The notes under the pieces are model-generated. The model was not told the DNA's origin. It saw only the letters and a list, made by a program, of their open reading frames with translations, and made no database searches. From an uncultured Lachnospiraceae bacterium (GTDB lineage Bacteria > Bacillota > Clostridia > Lachnospirales > Lachnospiraceae): a stretch of DNA of 64,000 nucleotides. The position numbers were made by a program, and so were the translations under genes. The stretch covers positions 174,000 to 237,999 of the forward strand of contig CAJTVD010000001.1 of the NCBI GenBank assembly GCA_910579495.1, given 5' to 3'. Positions 9,231 through 17,170 of the stretch are shown here, piece by piece (the stretch's first letter is position 1; every line of letters begins with the position of its first letter).

Positions 9231-9255
9231 GCCAGGCGCAGCACCTGCGCCCGGC
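9231..9255 (-). other. Intercistronic stem-loop between binding protein and permease genes
   Basis: An 11-bp GC-rich stem with one G-U pair (GCCGGGCGCAG / CTGCGCCTGGC) and a 3-base loop, 20 bases before the LplB-like start. It lacks a U-tract, so it is not a standard terminator. Such hairpins after the binding-protein gene commonly stabilise the upstream mRNA segment so that binding protein exceeds permease. That role is inferred. Confidence 0.5.
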
Positions 9256-9361
9256 ACAATCTTTTTTCATAAGCTGGCTCGCGAAGCGTGGCAGCGTTTA
9301 TCTGGAAACTATGTCATTGGTGTTATCTTGGAATCATCCTTCCATCCTCTGGGGCAATTCC

Positions 9362-11071
9362 TTATCTGGATGAAAGCTCTTCGTTGATCTCTTCTGTGAT
9401 GGTATCCCCCCCTGCGGATTTCCAGTTTTCTACGAACTCATCAAAGGTGGACATATCAGCTTCTCCTACAATGATCTTCAAGATGGTCTGCTGCTCCAGC
9501 TTTTCAAGGGAAGCCCACTTGGTCTTCATGGTCTCGGAAGTCTCAAAATAGGAAGGTGTCAAAAAGTTAGCAGGCTCTTCTATGAACTTGTTGATGGCAA
9601 CCATACGGGACATATACTGGGAATAATCCGCAGATTCCGCTTTCTGCCCTGCTGCTTCTGCCTCCATGTAACGCACTGCGGACTCATAGAAGCCCAGCTC
9701 CTGGGAATCCAAAGTGGAAACGTCTGCACTGCCGTCAACAACGGCTTTAATATGTTCTGTCATGATCTCCGCATTGTTCCCGGGCTGTACCTGGCAGTAC
9801 AAAGGCCAGTTAAAGTAAGCGATGGACTCATTTTCAAGGATCTCTTTTGCGGTATCGGTGGTATCCTGTTTGTAATATTCAGAGTTCACGTTTACGATCT
9901 TCATGGCAACTTCCGGATGGGCATAGCCCTTTCTGACCACTACAAATCCGCCATAGGACTTGGTGTTGATGGCGTTGATCTTTCCTTCCGGGCCAACCGG
10001 TGCGCTCACATTGATCCACTCTGCATCCTTGCTTCCATAAGAAGCGGTCTGTGCCGGGTTAAAAGGAGACCACCAAGGGCCGATGTACGCCCCGCAGGTT
10101 CCGCTGGAGATCAGCGCTACAACGTCATCTTCTGTACGGGTGGTAAATTCCTTGTCAAGCAGCCCTTCCGCATACCAGTCAGCCAAAAGCTGCAGGGCTT
10201 CCTTCATCTCAGGCTGTATGGAACCGTATACCGCTTTGCCTTCGCTGTCAGTGATCCACACATCAGGGTAAGCCCCAAGGGATGTGAAGATATTGTCTAC
10301 TGCAAAATGGTTATTGGGATAATCCCCGTACACGGTGTTCCGTACTGCAAGCCCAATGGTGTCTGCCTGGCCGTTCCCATCAGGATCCTGCTCAATAAAT
10401 GCCCGAAGCACATCTGCGATCTCATCTAAGGTGGCGGGCTCTTCCAGCCCCAGGTTCTCCATCCAGTCCTTGCGCAGCCACAGGAAATCCTGGCCGTCAC
10501 TTAACTGTGTCTTGGGGATCGCCATGATCTTGCCGTCAAAGGTCACAGTATTGATGGGGTTGTTTTCCCCATAGCTTTCATAAGAAGATTTCACAGTTTC
10601 ACATGCCAAGTTATTGTAAACATCTGTCAGATCTTCGATCATATCACTTTCCACCAGCTCTACCAGCGTGGAATAATCGGAGATATACATAATATCCGGA
10701 ATATCCTGTGCTGCGATGGCAAGGGAGACTTTCTGGTCGTAGTCCTCCCCGATCTGTGCCTCAAAACTGTTTTCGTTCTGGACATTGAGGATCTCCTTCA
10801 GATACCTTGTGTAAGCATTGTCACTGGGAGTATCGTTTTCATAAGGGGTTCCGGCAAGGGTATCCGCGCCCTGTGCAGTCAGTCCGTAACCGGTAGTATA
10901 TGTAACCAGCTCCGGATATTTACCGTAAGGATCGTTGGCTGCTGTCTCCCACAGTGCCTTCTCATCCTCACTCATGTTTGCCGTAAAGTCTTCCGACTTG
11001 CCACATCCTGCCAGGGATGCCACGGCCAGCGCCGCCGTCAAAATCAGGCTGAGTGTTTTCTTTTTCATCAT
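9362..11071 (-). CDS. Extracellular solute-binding lipoprotein, LplA-like
   Basis: A 569-residue secreted protein. The N-terminus MMKKKTLSLILTAALAVASLAGC is a lipoprotein signal with lipobox LAGC (Cys23). The mature part has the size and features (QDIPDIMYISDYS, NTKSYGGFVVVRKGYAHPE) of large family-1 solute-binding proteins that work with LplB/LplC-type permeases. It should capture an oligosaccharide at the outer membrane face and deliver it to the permeases at 8276 and 7383. The start at 11071 follows GGAGGTAAGA; the upstream in-frame ATG has no good ribosome-binding site. It is divergent from the two-component system at 11289, the likely regulator. Confidence 0.85.
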   Translation of the reverse strand: MMKKKTLSLILTAALAVASLAGCGKSEDFTANMSEDEKALWETAANDPYGKYPELVTYTTGYGLTAQGADTLAGTPYENDTPSDNAYTRYLKEILNVQNENSFEAQIGEDYDQKVSLAIAAQDIPDIMYISDYSTLVELVESDMIEDLTDVYNNLACETVKSSYESYGENNPINTVTFDGKIMAIPKTQLSDGQDFLWLRKDWMENLGLEEPATLDEIADVLRAFIEQDPDGNGQADTIGLAVRNTVYGDYPNNHFAVDNIFTSLGAYPDVWITDSEGKAVYGSIQPEMKEALQLLADWYAEGLLDKEFTTRTEDDVVALISSGTCGAYIGPWWSPFNPAQTASYGSKDAEWINVSAPVGPEGKINAINTKSYGGFVVVRKGYAHPEVAMKIVNVNSEYYKQDTTDTAKEILENESIAYFNWPLYCQVQPGNNAEIMTEHIKAVVDGSADVSTLDSQELGFYESAVRYMEAEAAGQKAESADYSQYMSRMVAINKFIEEPANFLTPSYFETSETMKTKWASLEKLEQQTILKIIVGEADMSTFDEFVENWKSAGGDTITEEINEELSSR

Positions 11072-11214
11072 TCTTACCTCCATCAAATTGTAGTTTTTTG
11101 GCAAGTAAAAATCTTCCCTTTACTTACGTAAGATAGAATAGCAAAACTTTCTGTTCTTTAAAATATAAAATATCCGAAAAATATATCAATAATCCGGACA
11201 CTTTTTAGGAGTTC

Positions 11215-11243
11215 TGTTTCTTGCCCCAAAATAATGATATAAT
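11215..11243 (+). promoter_or_regulatory. Probable promoter of the two-component system
   Basis: A consensus TATAAT at 11238-11243 lies 45 bases before the response-regulator start, with only a weak -35 (TGTTTC, 11215-11220; 17-base spacer). The 180-base intergenic region is A+T-rich and shared with the divergent binding-protein gene. It also contains the palindrome CTTACGTAAG at 11123-11132, close to where the divergent promoter should lie. Confidence 0.4.
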
Positions 11244-11288
11244 CTGTTCATGGTATTTAACACTTTTCTACATGAGGGGGAGAAAAAG

Positions 11289-12836
11289 ATGTACAAAATG
11301 CTTATCGTTGACGATGAACGGACGGAGCGGGACTGTATCCGCTACCTGATCACCTCCGCGGGGCTGCCGCTGGAGCTCAAAGAAGCGCCGGATGCTGCAG
11401 CCGCCATGGAGATCTTAAAGGACTGGCCGGCAGATATTCTTTTTACAGATGTACAGATGCCCGTGACCACCGGGCTTACACTGGCAAAAGAGGCCGCCGC
11501 CCTCCTGCCAGACATAAAGATCCTGATCTTCAGCAGCTATGCGGAATTTGAGTACGCCCGCACTGCCATGGCGCTGGGGGTGGAAAGCTACATACTAAAA
11601 CCCGTAGTACCCAAGGAGCTGGAAAAGACCCTCTCCGGCCTTATCCAGCAGCTCAATGAGGAATACCACTCCAGGCTCCTTCAGGACAAGCAGCAAAGCT
11701 ACCTGCTCCAATACGCACTCCACAGCAGTATCAGCAAGACCCTGTCCATGAAATTTTCCCAGGATATCATAGACGAACTGAACCGCTTTGTCCAAATTGC
11801 ACTGCTGGATTTTCCCGCTCCTTTTCTGGAAAGCAATTATACCGCATTTTATGAAAACCTCCGCAAAGCTATCAGGCTGGATATGGAGACCCTAAACCTT
11901 TCCCCAACCCAGGCGCTTTTGTTCCTGCGCAGGGAATATAAGGACGCTTACGCTTTCGGCTGCGGGCTGCATTCCTATATCACGGAAAATTACCATGTGG
12001 AATGTTATATTTCCATCAGCCAGCCCATAAAAGACCATACCTGCCTGCAAAGCGCTTATGCCGCAGTGGAACAGCAGATGGAGCAGCGGTTCTGGAACCC
12101 CAAGACAAAGGTCTTTTCCTCTGTCCATTCTGGCCGTCCCGCCCAGGCCCAGGAAGAATTAGACGACGATTCCCTGCTTGCCGCCGTCAAACATAGCCTT
12201 TCTTCCAAAGACGCCGGAAACCTGCAAAAGAACCTGAACCTGCTGTTCCAGAAATACCGGATCCCCTCCAACCAGTCCCAGATCTTTGTAAAATTTGTAT
12301 TTTCCAATCTGGTCACCGCCCTGTACCCTTTCCTTCCCGGCCAGGAGACGGAAGGGAAATCAGGCGTAAAGCCCCTGGAAACGCTGATCACAGAGCTTTA
12401 TATCCAACAGGATATCCTAAAGATCATTGATACTGTCCAGACCATGGCCCAGGAGATCATCCAGGGCTATGATACCAATGACGCCAACATCAGAAGGGAG
12501 ATCCTTGCCACCCAGGACTATATCAACAAAAATTACAGCAGCGCCCTGTCTGTGGAAATGCTTGCCTCCCAGGTCTACTTAACGCCGGATTATTTAAGCA
12601 GGCTCTTTAAAAAGAGCACCAAAAAAAGCCTGTCCCAGTATATCCGCCAGGTACGCATGGAAAAAGCCAGTGAACTGCTGCGCACCACCACCTTGAAAGT
12701 AATAGATGTGGGCATAGAGGTTGGCTATCCCAATTATTCTTATTTCTGCCAGAGCTTTCGTGAATATTATGGGAAATCACCGGAAAAATACAGGCGGGAG
12801 GAATCTTATGAAACGAATACTTCACTTTTATCTTAA
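11289..12836 (+). CDS. AraC-family two-component response regulator (YesN-like)
   Basis: A 515-residue protein. The N-terminal receiver domain (about 1-120) has the acidic pair DDE at 8-10, phospho-acceptor Asp54 in FTDVQMP and the Lys of YILKPV near 104. A middle region of unknown fold follows, then a C-terminal AraC-type double helix-turn-helix (about 415-510), including LTPDYLSRLFKK and VGYPNYSYFCQSFREYYGKSP. It should bind DNA as a dimer after phosphorylation by the kinase encoded next. Start at 11289 is set by GGGGGAG eight bases upstream. Divergent placement from the sugar importer argues that it activates the importer, and perhaps the GH36-GH13 operon. Confidence 0.9.
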   Translation: MYKMLIVDDERTERDCIRYLITSAGLPLELKEAPDAAAAMEILKDWPADILFTDVQMPVTTGLTLAKEAAALLPDIKILIFSSYAEFEYARTAMALGVESYILKPVVPKELEKTLSGLIQQLNEEYHSRLLQDKQQSYLLQYALHSSISKTLSMKFSQDIIDELNRFVQIALLDFPAPFLESNYTAFYENLRKAIRLDMETLNLSPTQALLFLRREYKDAYAFGCGLHSYITENYHVECYISISQPIKDHTCLQSAYAAVEQQMEQRFWNPKTKVFSSVHSGRPAQAQEELDDDSLLAAVKHSLSSKDAGNLQKNLNLLFQKYRIPSNQSQIFVKFVFSNLVTALYPFLPGQETEGKSGVKPLETLITELYIQQDILKIIDTVQTMAQEIIQGYDTNDANIRREILATQDYINKNYSSALSVEMLASQVYLTPDYLSRLFKKSTKKSLSQYIRQVRMEKASELLRTTTLKVIDVGIEVGYPNYSYFCQSFREYYGKSPEKYRREESYETNTSLLS

Positions 12837-14487
12837 CCTGAAATATAAAAATAAACTGATCTTCACCTGCGTGCTGGTTGGGCTGATCCCCCTGATCCTG
12901 CTGGGGGTCTTCTGCTATTACCAGACCATTTCCCTTTTGCTTGGCAGGGAAAAGACTGCCCTGTCCCTGGCCGCAGGCACCGCCTACAGTTCCCTGGATT
13001 ACCAGGTGCAGACCTATGAGAACCTGATCTCTTACCTGGCCCATTCGGAAACCATCGTAAAAGTGCCCTCCACAGACTACCAGAGCATTATGCAGAAATT
13101 TGATATCCTGACTTATGAATACGATGTGCTGATCAAGGATATCTCCACCCAGCATCCGGAAATATCCCAGATCACTGTATATGCAGACCGGGCAGATCTA
13201 TGCCACGGCAGCCAGCTAAGGCCCCTGTCCGACCTGGAGCAGGAGAGCTGGTACGGCTCCCTGTCTGAGGCCGCCACCCCCATCTGGCATCTGGACCAGG
13301 AAGGGTATATCTGCCTGTTCCAGCGGATCCCCACTCCCTATATTGAGTATGTTACCTCCTATTCCAGCCACATTCTGTGTATCCGCCTGCGGCCTTCCCA
13401 TTTTTTTGATGTGCTCACCGGGATCGCCAGCGATTACCATTTAAGTGTGGTTGGCGGCGGGGAAAGCTTCTACGAATATACAGATGATTCCATTGCCGGG
13501 AAATCTTATCCTCATGGGGACTGGGCCACAGAAAGCAGCCAGCCCCTCTCCAACGGCTGGATCGTCACCTTAGAGAAGCCCTTCCTGCTCCTGGCAGCCC
13601 CTGCCAACAAAATGATCGGGATCATCTTTCTGATCACCCTGGCCTGCATGTTCCTGATCTATATGGTCAGTAACTATCTGTCCGAATTTTTTGCCCAGAA
13701 AGTCCACCTGCTGCTTTCTACCATGCAGCAAGTGGAAAAAGGCAACCTTTCCACCCAGTTAAGGGACGACTGCCCGGACGAAATGGGGCAGCTTACCAAC
13801 AGTTTCCAGCATATGATCAGGGAACTTGACCGCCTTGTGGTGGAGGATTACAAAAACAAGATCATATTAAAGGAGACCCAGCTTATGGCCCTGCAGGCCC
13901 AGATCAATCCCCATTTCCTGTACAACTGCCTTTCCCAGATCAACAGTAAGGCGCTTTTGAACCACCAGATGGAGATCAGCCAGATGGCACAGCTTTTGTC
14001 CACCTTCTACCGCACTACGCTGAACAAAGGGAAATCGGAAACTTTGGTGGTGAACGAGATCAAAAATGTGAAAGCCTATATTGATATCCAGAGAATATTG
14101 AATGACAACGTTTTTGACGTGGCTTACCAGATCGACGAAAAGCTCCCGGAGCAGGAGATCCCCAACCTGCTCTTACAGCCACTGGTGGAAAACGCCATCG
14201 TCCACGGCATCCTTCCCAACAAAAAACGCCATGGCAACCTTTTCCTTACTGTCTCTTCGGTAAACGGGCTGATCCATTTCACCGTTATGGACAATGGCAT
14301 TGGCATTGCGCCGGAGAAGATCCCCCTGCTCACCCAGACCCAGTCCGCAGGGTATGGGCTGAAAAATGTCCATGAACGGCTGCAGCTCACCTATGGCGGG
14401 GATCATGGGCTGAAGATCAACAGTATCCTCAATGAAAGTACCATGATCACCTTTACCATTCCGGTAGATGACGGGGCGGCGAAATAA
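12808..14487 (+). CDS. YesM-like sensor histidine kinase
   Basis: A 559-residue membrane kinase. A first helix near residues 20-42, a large extracellular sensor domain (about 43-265), a second helix (IIFLITLACMFLIYMVSNYL), a HAMP domain, then His_kinase motif LQAQINPHFLYN with phospho-acceptor His369, and a HATPase domain with VENAIVHG and DNGIGI. This is the LytS/YesM class that phosphorylates AraC-type regulators. The start codon at 12808, behind GGGAGG, overlaps the regulator gene by 29 bases, so the two are translationally coupled. The likely stimulus is the oligosaccharide handled by the divergent importer. The gene ends at a strong hairpin terminator. Confidence 0.9.
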   Translation: MKRILHFYLNLKYKNKLIFTCVLVGLIPLILLGVFCYYQTISLLLGREKTALSLAAGTAYSSLDYQVQTYENLISYLAHSETIVKVPSTDYQSIMQKFDILTYEYDVLIKDISTQHPEISQITVYADRADLCHGSQLRPLSDLEQESWYGSLSEAATPIWHLDQEGYICLFQRIPTPYIEYVTSYSSHILCIRLRPSHFFDVLTGIASDYHLSVVGGGESFYEYTDDSIAGKSYPHGDWATESSQPLSNGWIVTLEKPFLLLAAPANKMIGIIFLITLACMFLIYMVSNYLSEFFAQKVHLLLSTMQQVEKGNLSTQLRDDCPDEMGQLTNSFQHMIRELDRLVVEDYKNKIILKETQLMALQAQINPHFLYNCLSQINSKALLNHQMEISQMAQLLSTFYRTTLNKGKSETLVVNEIKNVKAYIDIQRILNDNVFDVAYQIDEKLPEQEIPNLLLQPLVENAIVHGILPNKKRHGNLFLTVSSVNGLIHFTVMDNGIGIAPEKIPLLTQTQSAGYGLKNVHERLQLTYGGDHGLKINSILNESTMITFTIPVDDGAAK

Positions 14488-14511
14488 AGGCAGGGTACAC
14501 GCCCTGCCTTT
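14486..14511. terminator. Bidirectional terminator between yesM-like and yeiH-like genes
   Basis: A perfect 10-bp stem (AAAGGCAGGG / CCCTGCCTTT) with a 6-base loop sits between convergent genes. U-rich tracts follow on both strands (TTTA on plus, TTTATTT on minus). The left arm overlaps the kinase stop codon. Confidence 0.8.
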
Positions 14512-14529
14512 TATGTATAACCTTTTTCT

Positions 14530-15558
14530 TTACCAGATGCCTAAAAGGCGCTGCATAAGCACGCTCACACAGGCAATGCCCACCCAGCAGCTAAACCCCA
14601 TGAGGATGGGTTTCCCCCCGGTCTTCACCAGCTTAACAATATTGGTATTCATGCCGATAGCCGCCATTGCCATAATGATAAAGAACTTGGAGAGTTCCTT
14701 AAAGGGCTTGAAAAATCCCACTTCCACCCCTGCCAGTACAGAAACGGTGGTGATCAGGGATGCCAGCACAAAAAACAGGATGAAAAATGGAAATACCTTT
14801 TTCAGGCTGAAATTCCCCTCCCCCTTCCCGCCTGCTTTTTTCATCTGGGCGGTGCGCCAGAATGCCAGCACAAGGGTGATGGGAATAATGGCAAGGGTAC
14901 GGGTAAGCTTCACGATCGTGGCTGTATCCAGCGCATTGGCGCCGGGGTGCATGCCGTCCCAGGCGGAAGCTGCCGCCGTAACGGAGGAAGTATCGTTTAC
15001 CGCAGTGCCTGCAAACAGCCCAAATCCCTCATTGGAAAAGCCAAGGGCAGCCCCCAGGGAGGGAAAAACAAGCGCCGCTATCACATTGAAAAGAAAAATC
15101 ACGGAAATAGACTGGGCGATCTCCTCATCGTCCGCCCCGATCACCGGTGCCGTAGCCGCAATGGCGGAGCCGCCGCAGATAGAGGAACCCACTCCTACCA
15201 GGGTAGATATATTGGATGGGATCCTTACCAGCTTATGCAGCAAAAAGGCAATCACCAGGGATGTGGTGATTGTGGATAAAATAATAGGAAGGGACTGCAT
15301 CCCCACCTTGGCGATCTCCGATAAGTTTAACCCAAAGCCCAGCAGGATCACCGCATACTGCAATATCTTTTTGGAGGTAAAGGTAATGCCCCCCTGCAGC
15401 TTTGACTTATCCTTTAAAACCAGTGTGATCACCATCCCTGCCAGAATGGCAAAAACCGGCCCGCCCACCACCGGAAGCTGTTTGCCCAGCATTAAGCAGG
15501 GCAGGGCGATCGCCAGGCATAATAAGATCCCTGGCCCTTTCTTCTGTAAAAAGTCCAT
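14530..15558 (-). CDS. YeiH family putative sulfate exporter
   Basis: A 342-residue membrane protein with about ten helices, normal for the PSE/YeiH family (UPF0324). Recognisable family segments are VGVGSSICGGSAIAATAPVI and GLFAGTAVNDTSSVTAA. The family is annotated as putative sulfate exporters; direct biochemical evidence is sparse, so the substrate is tentative. The start ATG follows GAGGGGGACAAAAA. The gene sits directly downstream of spoIVB, in the position where spo0A is usually found in spore formers. A LysR regulator often accompanies yeiH but none is visible here. Confidence 0.8.
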   Translation of the reverse strand: MDFLQKKGPGILLCLAIALPCLMLGKQLPVVGGPVFAILAGMVITLVLKDKSKLQGGITFTSKKILQYAVILLGFGLNLSEIAKVGMQSLPIILSTITTSLVIAFLLHKLVRIPSNISTLVGVGSSICGGSAIAATAPVIGADDEEIAQSISVIFLFNVIAALVFPSLGAALGFSNEGFGLFAGTAVNDTSSVTAAASAWDGMHPGANALDTATIVKLTRTLAIIPITLVLAFWRTAQMKKAGGKGEGNFSLKKVFPFFILFFVLASLITTVSVLAGVEVGFFKPFKELSKFFIIMAMAAIGMNTNIVKLVKTGGKPILMGFSCWVGIACVSVLMQRLLGIW

Positions 15559-15737
15559 TTTTTGTCCCCCTCACTTTTTCATATTGTTTTTAATAAGTAT
15601 ACAGGATTCTGCCTGTTTCCGGAACCCCTTTCTTATTTTTTCCTGCCTGAAATTCCTCTGCCATATTACGGTCTTTCCCTGAATGGCTTCCAAATCTTGC
15701 CCTGGACCCTGCCCGGAAATGGGAGCGGCTTAAGCCC

Positions 15738-17030
15738 TCAATGCATTAACATGTTTTCAATAAATATCCCATATCCCCTGGTAGGGTCCTGCACCAGGAC
15801 ATGGGTGATGGCCCCAATCAGTTTGTCATCCTGAATGATGGGGCTTCCGCTCATCCCCTGCACGATCCCCCCTGTGGCTGTGAGCAGTTCCGGGTCTGTG
15901 ATCTCCAGGACAATCCCTCTGTTCACATTATCATTTTCCAGGTTGATGTTGGTGATCTCCACATCATAAATATGGGTCCCGTCTCCCAGGGAACAGATGA
16001 TCTGGGCAGGCCCCTTTTTGATCTCCTGCTTTAATCCCAGGGGAAGATAATCGTATTCCGCATCAGCCACAATATCCGGTGTGCATATGCCGAAGATCCC
16101 CCTGGGTGTGTTAGCCGTGATATCCCCCATGATATTGTTGTCATCATATTCAATGAAGCCTGTGAGTTCTCCCGGGGAGCCTGTGGCTCCTCTTGTGATC
16201 CCTATGATCTCCGTATGGTATAATGTCCCCCTGGACAGGGACATCAAGGTGCTGGTATCCACATCGTTGATCCCATGGCCCAAAGCGCCAAAGCATCCCT
16301 GGCCGTCGATATAGGTCATGGTTCCCACTCCCTGGGCGTTGTCCCTGACCCAGATGCCCATTTTGTATTCTCCGTTTTGGTTCGGCTCCGGGCGGGCCTT
16401 AACCTCTATCCGGGCATCCCCCCGCTGTACCTGGAAGACCATCTCCTGCCCTTCACTGTGGCTGATTTTTTCTATCAGCTCTTTTTTGGAATTGATCTCC
16501 TCATCATTGATCTCCAGAATATAATCGCCTATCTGGAACACATATTTCCCGGGGCTTTTTTTCTGCCCTTCCTCCCCTTCAAAATCGCCGATGCCCACTA
16601 CCAGCACTCCCTTTGTCCGCACATAGATACCGATCGGGATCCCCGCAGGCTTCAGCTTTAGATCCTGGATCACCTCAAGGTTTACTTCCTTAAGGGGTAT
16701 CACGCCAAAGAGTTTCAGTTGGAGCTTATATTGCTCTACCTGGCTTGCCTTTACGGTAACGGTTTTCCCAAGGTCTATATGGATCCTGTCCTTTGTATCA
16801 ACGCCTGCGCTTGTCTCCACCGCCTCCCTGTACAGTTCCCCGGTTGCCGGTACTTTGAAATTCAATTCCTGTTCCACCCCCGCCTTGATCATTATGGTGG
16901 AAGGAACGCTGATCCACATAAAATAATATATGGAAAGGAGCAGCCCCAATAGGCCCAAGGTAAGTAATATATATAAAAATCTTTTATAAGTCAGAACCCT
17001 GCCATAAGTCGGTTCGAATAATCGTTCCAA
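15738..17030 (-). CDS. spoIVB: SpoIVB serine peptidase (S55)
   Basis: A 430-residue sporulation signalling protease. It has an N-terminal membrane anchor (FLYILLTLGLLGLLLSIYYF), a PDZ domain (about 110-190: PIGIYVRTKGVLVVGIGDFEG onward), and the S55 peptidase with the His of GALGHGIND near 253 and Ser of GMSGSPI near 394. In Bacillus it is made in the forespore and cleaves SpoIVFA to release pro-sigma-K processing. Start choice: the in-frame ATG at 17081 lies inside the recN terminator hairpin. The TTG at 17030 follows AAAGGATG and gives a normal-length protein, so I prefer it. It lies after argR-recN, as in Bacillus. Confidence 0.85.
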   Translation of the reverse strand: MERLFEPTYGRVLTYKRFLYILLTLGLLGLLLSIYYFMWISVPSTIMIKAGVEQELNFKVPATGELYREAVETSAGVDTKDRIHIDLGKTVTVKASQVEQYKLQLKLFGVIPLKEVNLEVIQDLKLKPAGIPIGIYVRTKGVLVVGIGDFEGEEGQKKSPGKYVFQIGDYILEINDEEINSKKELIEKISHSEGQEMVFQVQRGDARIEVKARPEPNQNGEYKMGIWVRDNAQGVGTMTYIDGQGCFGALGHGINDVDTSTLMSLSRGTLYHTEIIGITRGATGSPGELTGFIEYDDNNIMGDITANTPRGIFGICTPDIVADAEYDYLPLGLKQEIKKGPAQIICSLGDGTHIYDVEITNINLENDNVNRGIVLEITDPELLTATGGIVQGMSGSPIIQDDKLIGAITHVLVQDPTRGYGIFIENMLMH

Positions 17031-17069
17031 GCTTCCACATCCTTTATTTTTAATCAGGCATTTGCTGCC

Positions 17070-17099
17070 AAAAAAGGACATACTGGCGTATGTCCCTTT
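17070..17099 (-). terminator. Terminator of the recN operon
   Basis: On the minus strand GGACATAC, loop GCCA, GTATGTCC, flanked by AAAAG and followed by TTTTTT. It is a standard intrinsic terminator about 75 bases after recN and 46 bases before the preferred spoIVB start. Confidence 0.75.
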
Positions 17100-17131
17100 T
17101 AGTATGTGAAAAACTTGCAATTTTAATTTCA
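17100..17131 (-). promoter_or_regulatory. Possible sigma-G-type promoter for spoIVB
   Basis: The minus strand carries CATACTA (17106-17100), a good match to the sigma-G -10 element. About 18-19 bases further upstream lies TGAAAT, which only loosely fits the -35. Bacillus spoIVB is forespore-transcribed, so the location is sensible. Initiation here would begin at the edge of the recN terminator hairpin. Weak -35, so tentative. Confidence 0.35.
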
Positions 17132-17170
17132 GTTTTTGATATTTTTCTTTCCAAATGTTAGAAAAGCAGT

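Noticed and set aside
14468..15682. Long plus-strand open frame of about 404 codons opposite the yeiH-like gene
   Set aside because: It is antisense to a clear membrane-protein gene, has no recognisable family, and its Ser/Thr/Pro-rich composition is what the complement of a hydrophobic gene gives.
17031..17120. Longer spoIVB starting at 17081 or 17120
   Set aside because: These starts lie in or upstream of the recN terminator hairpin and add sequence without family resemblance; no ribosome-binding site supports them.
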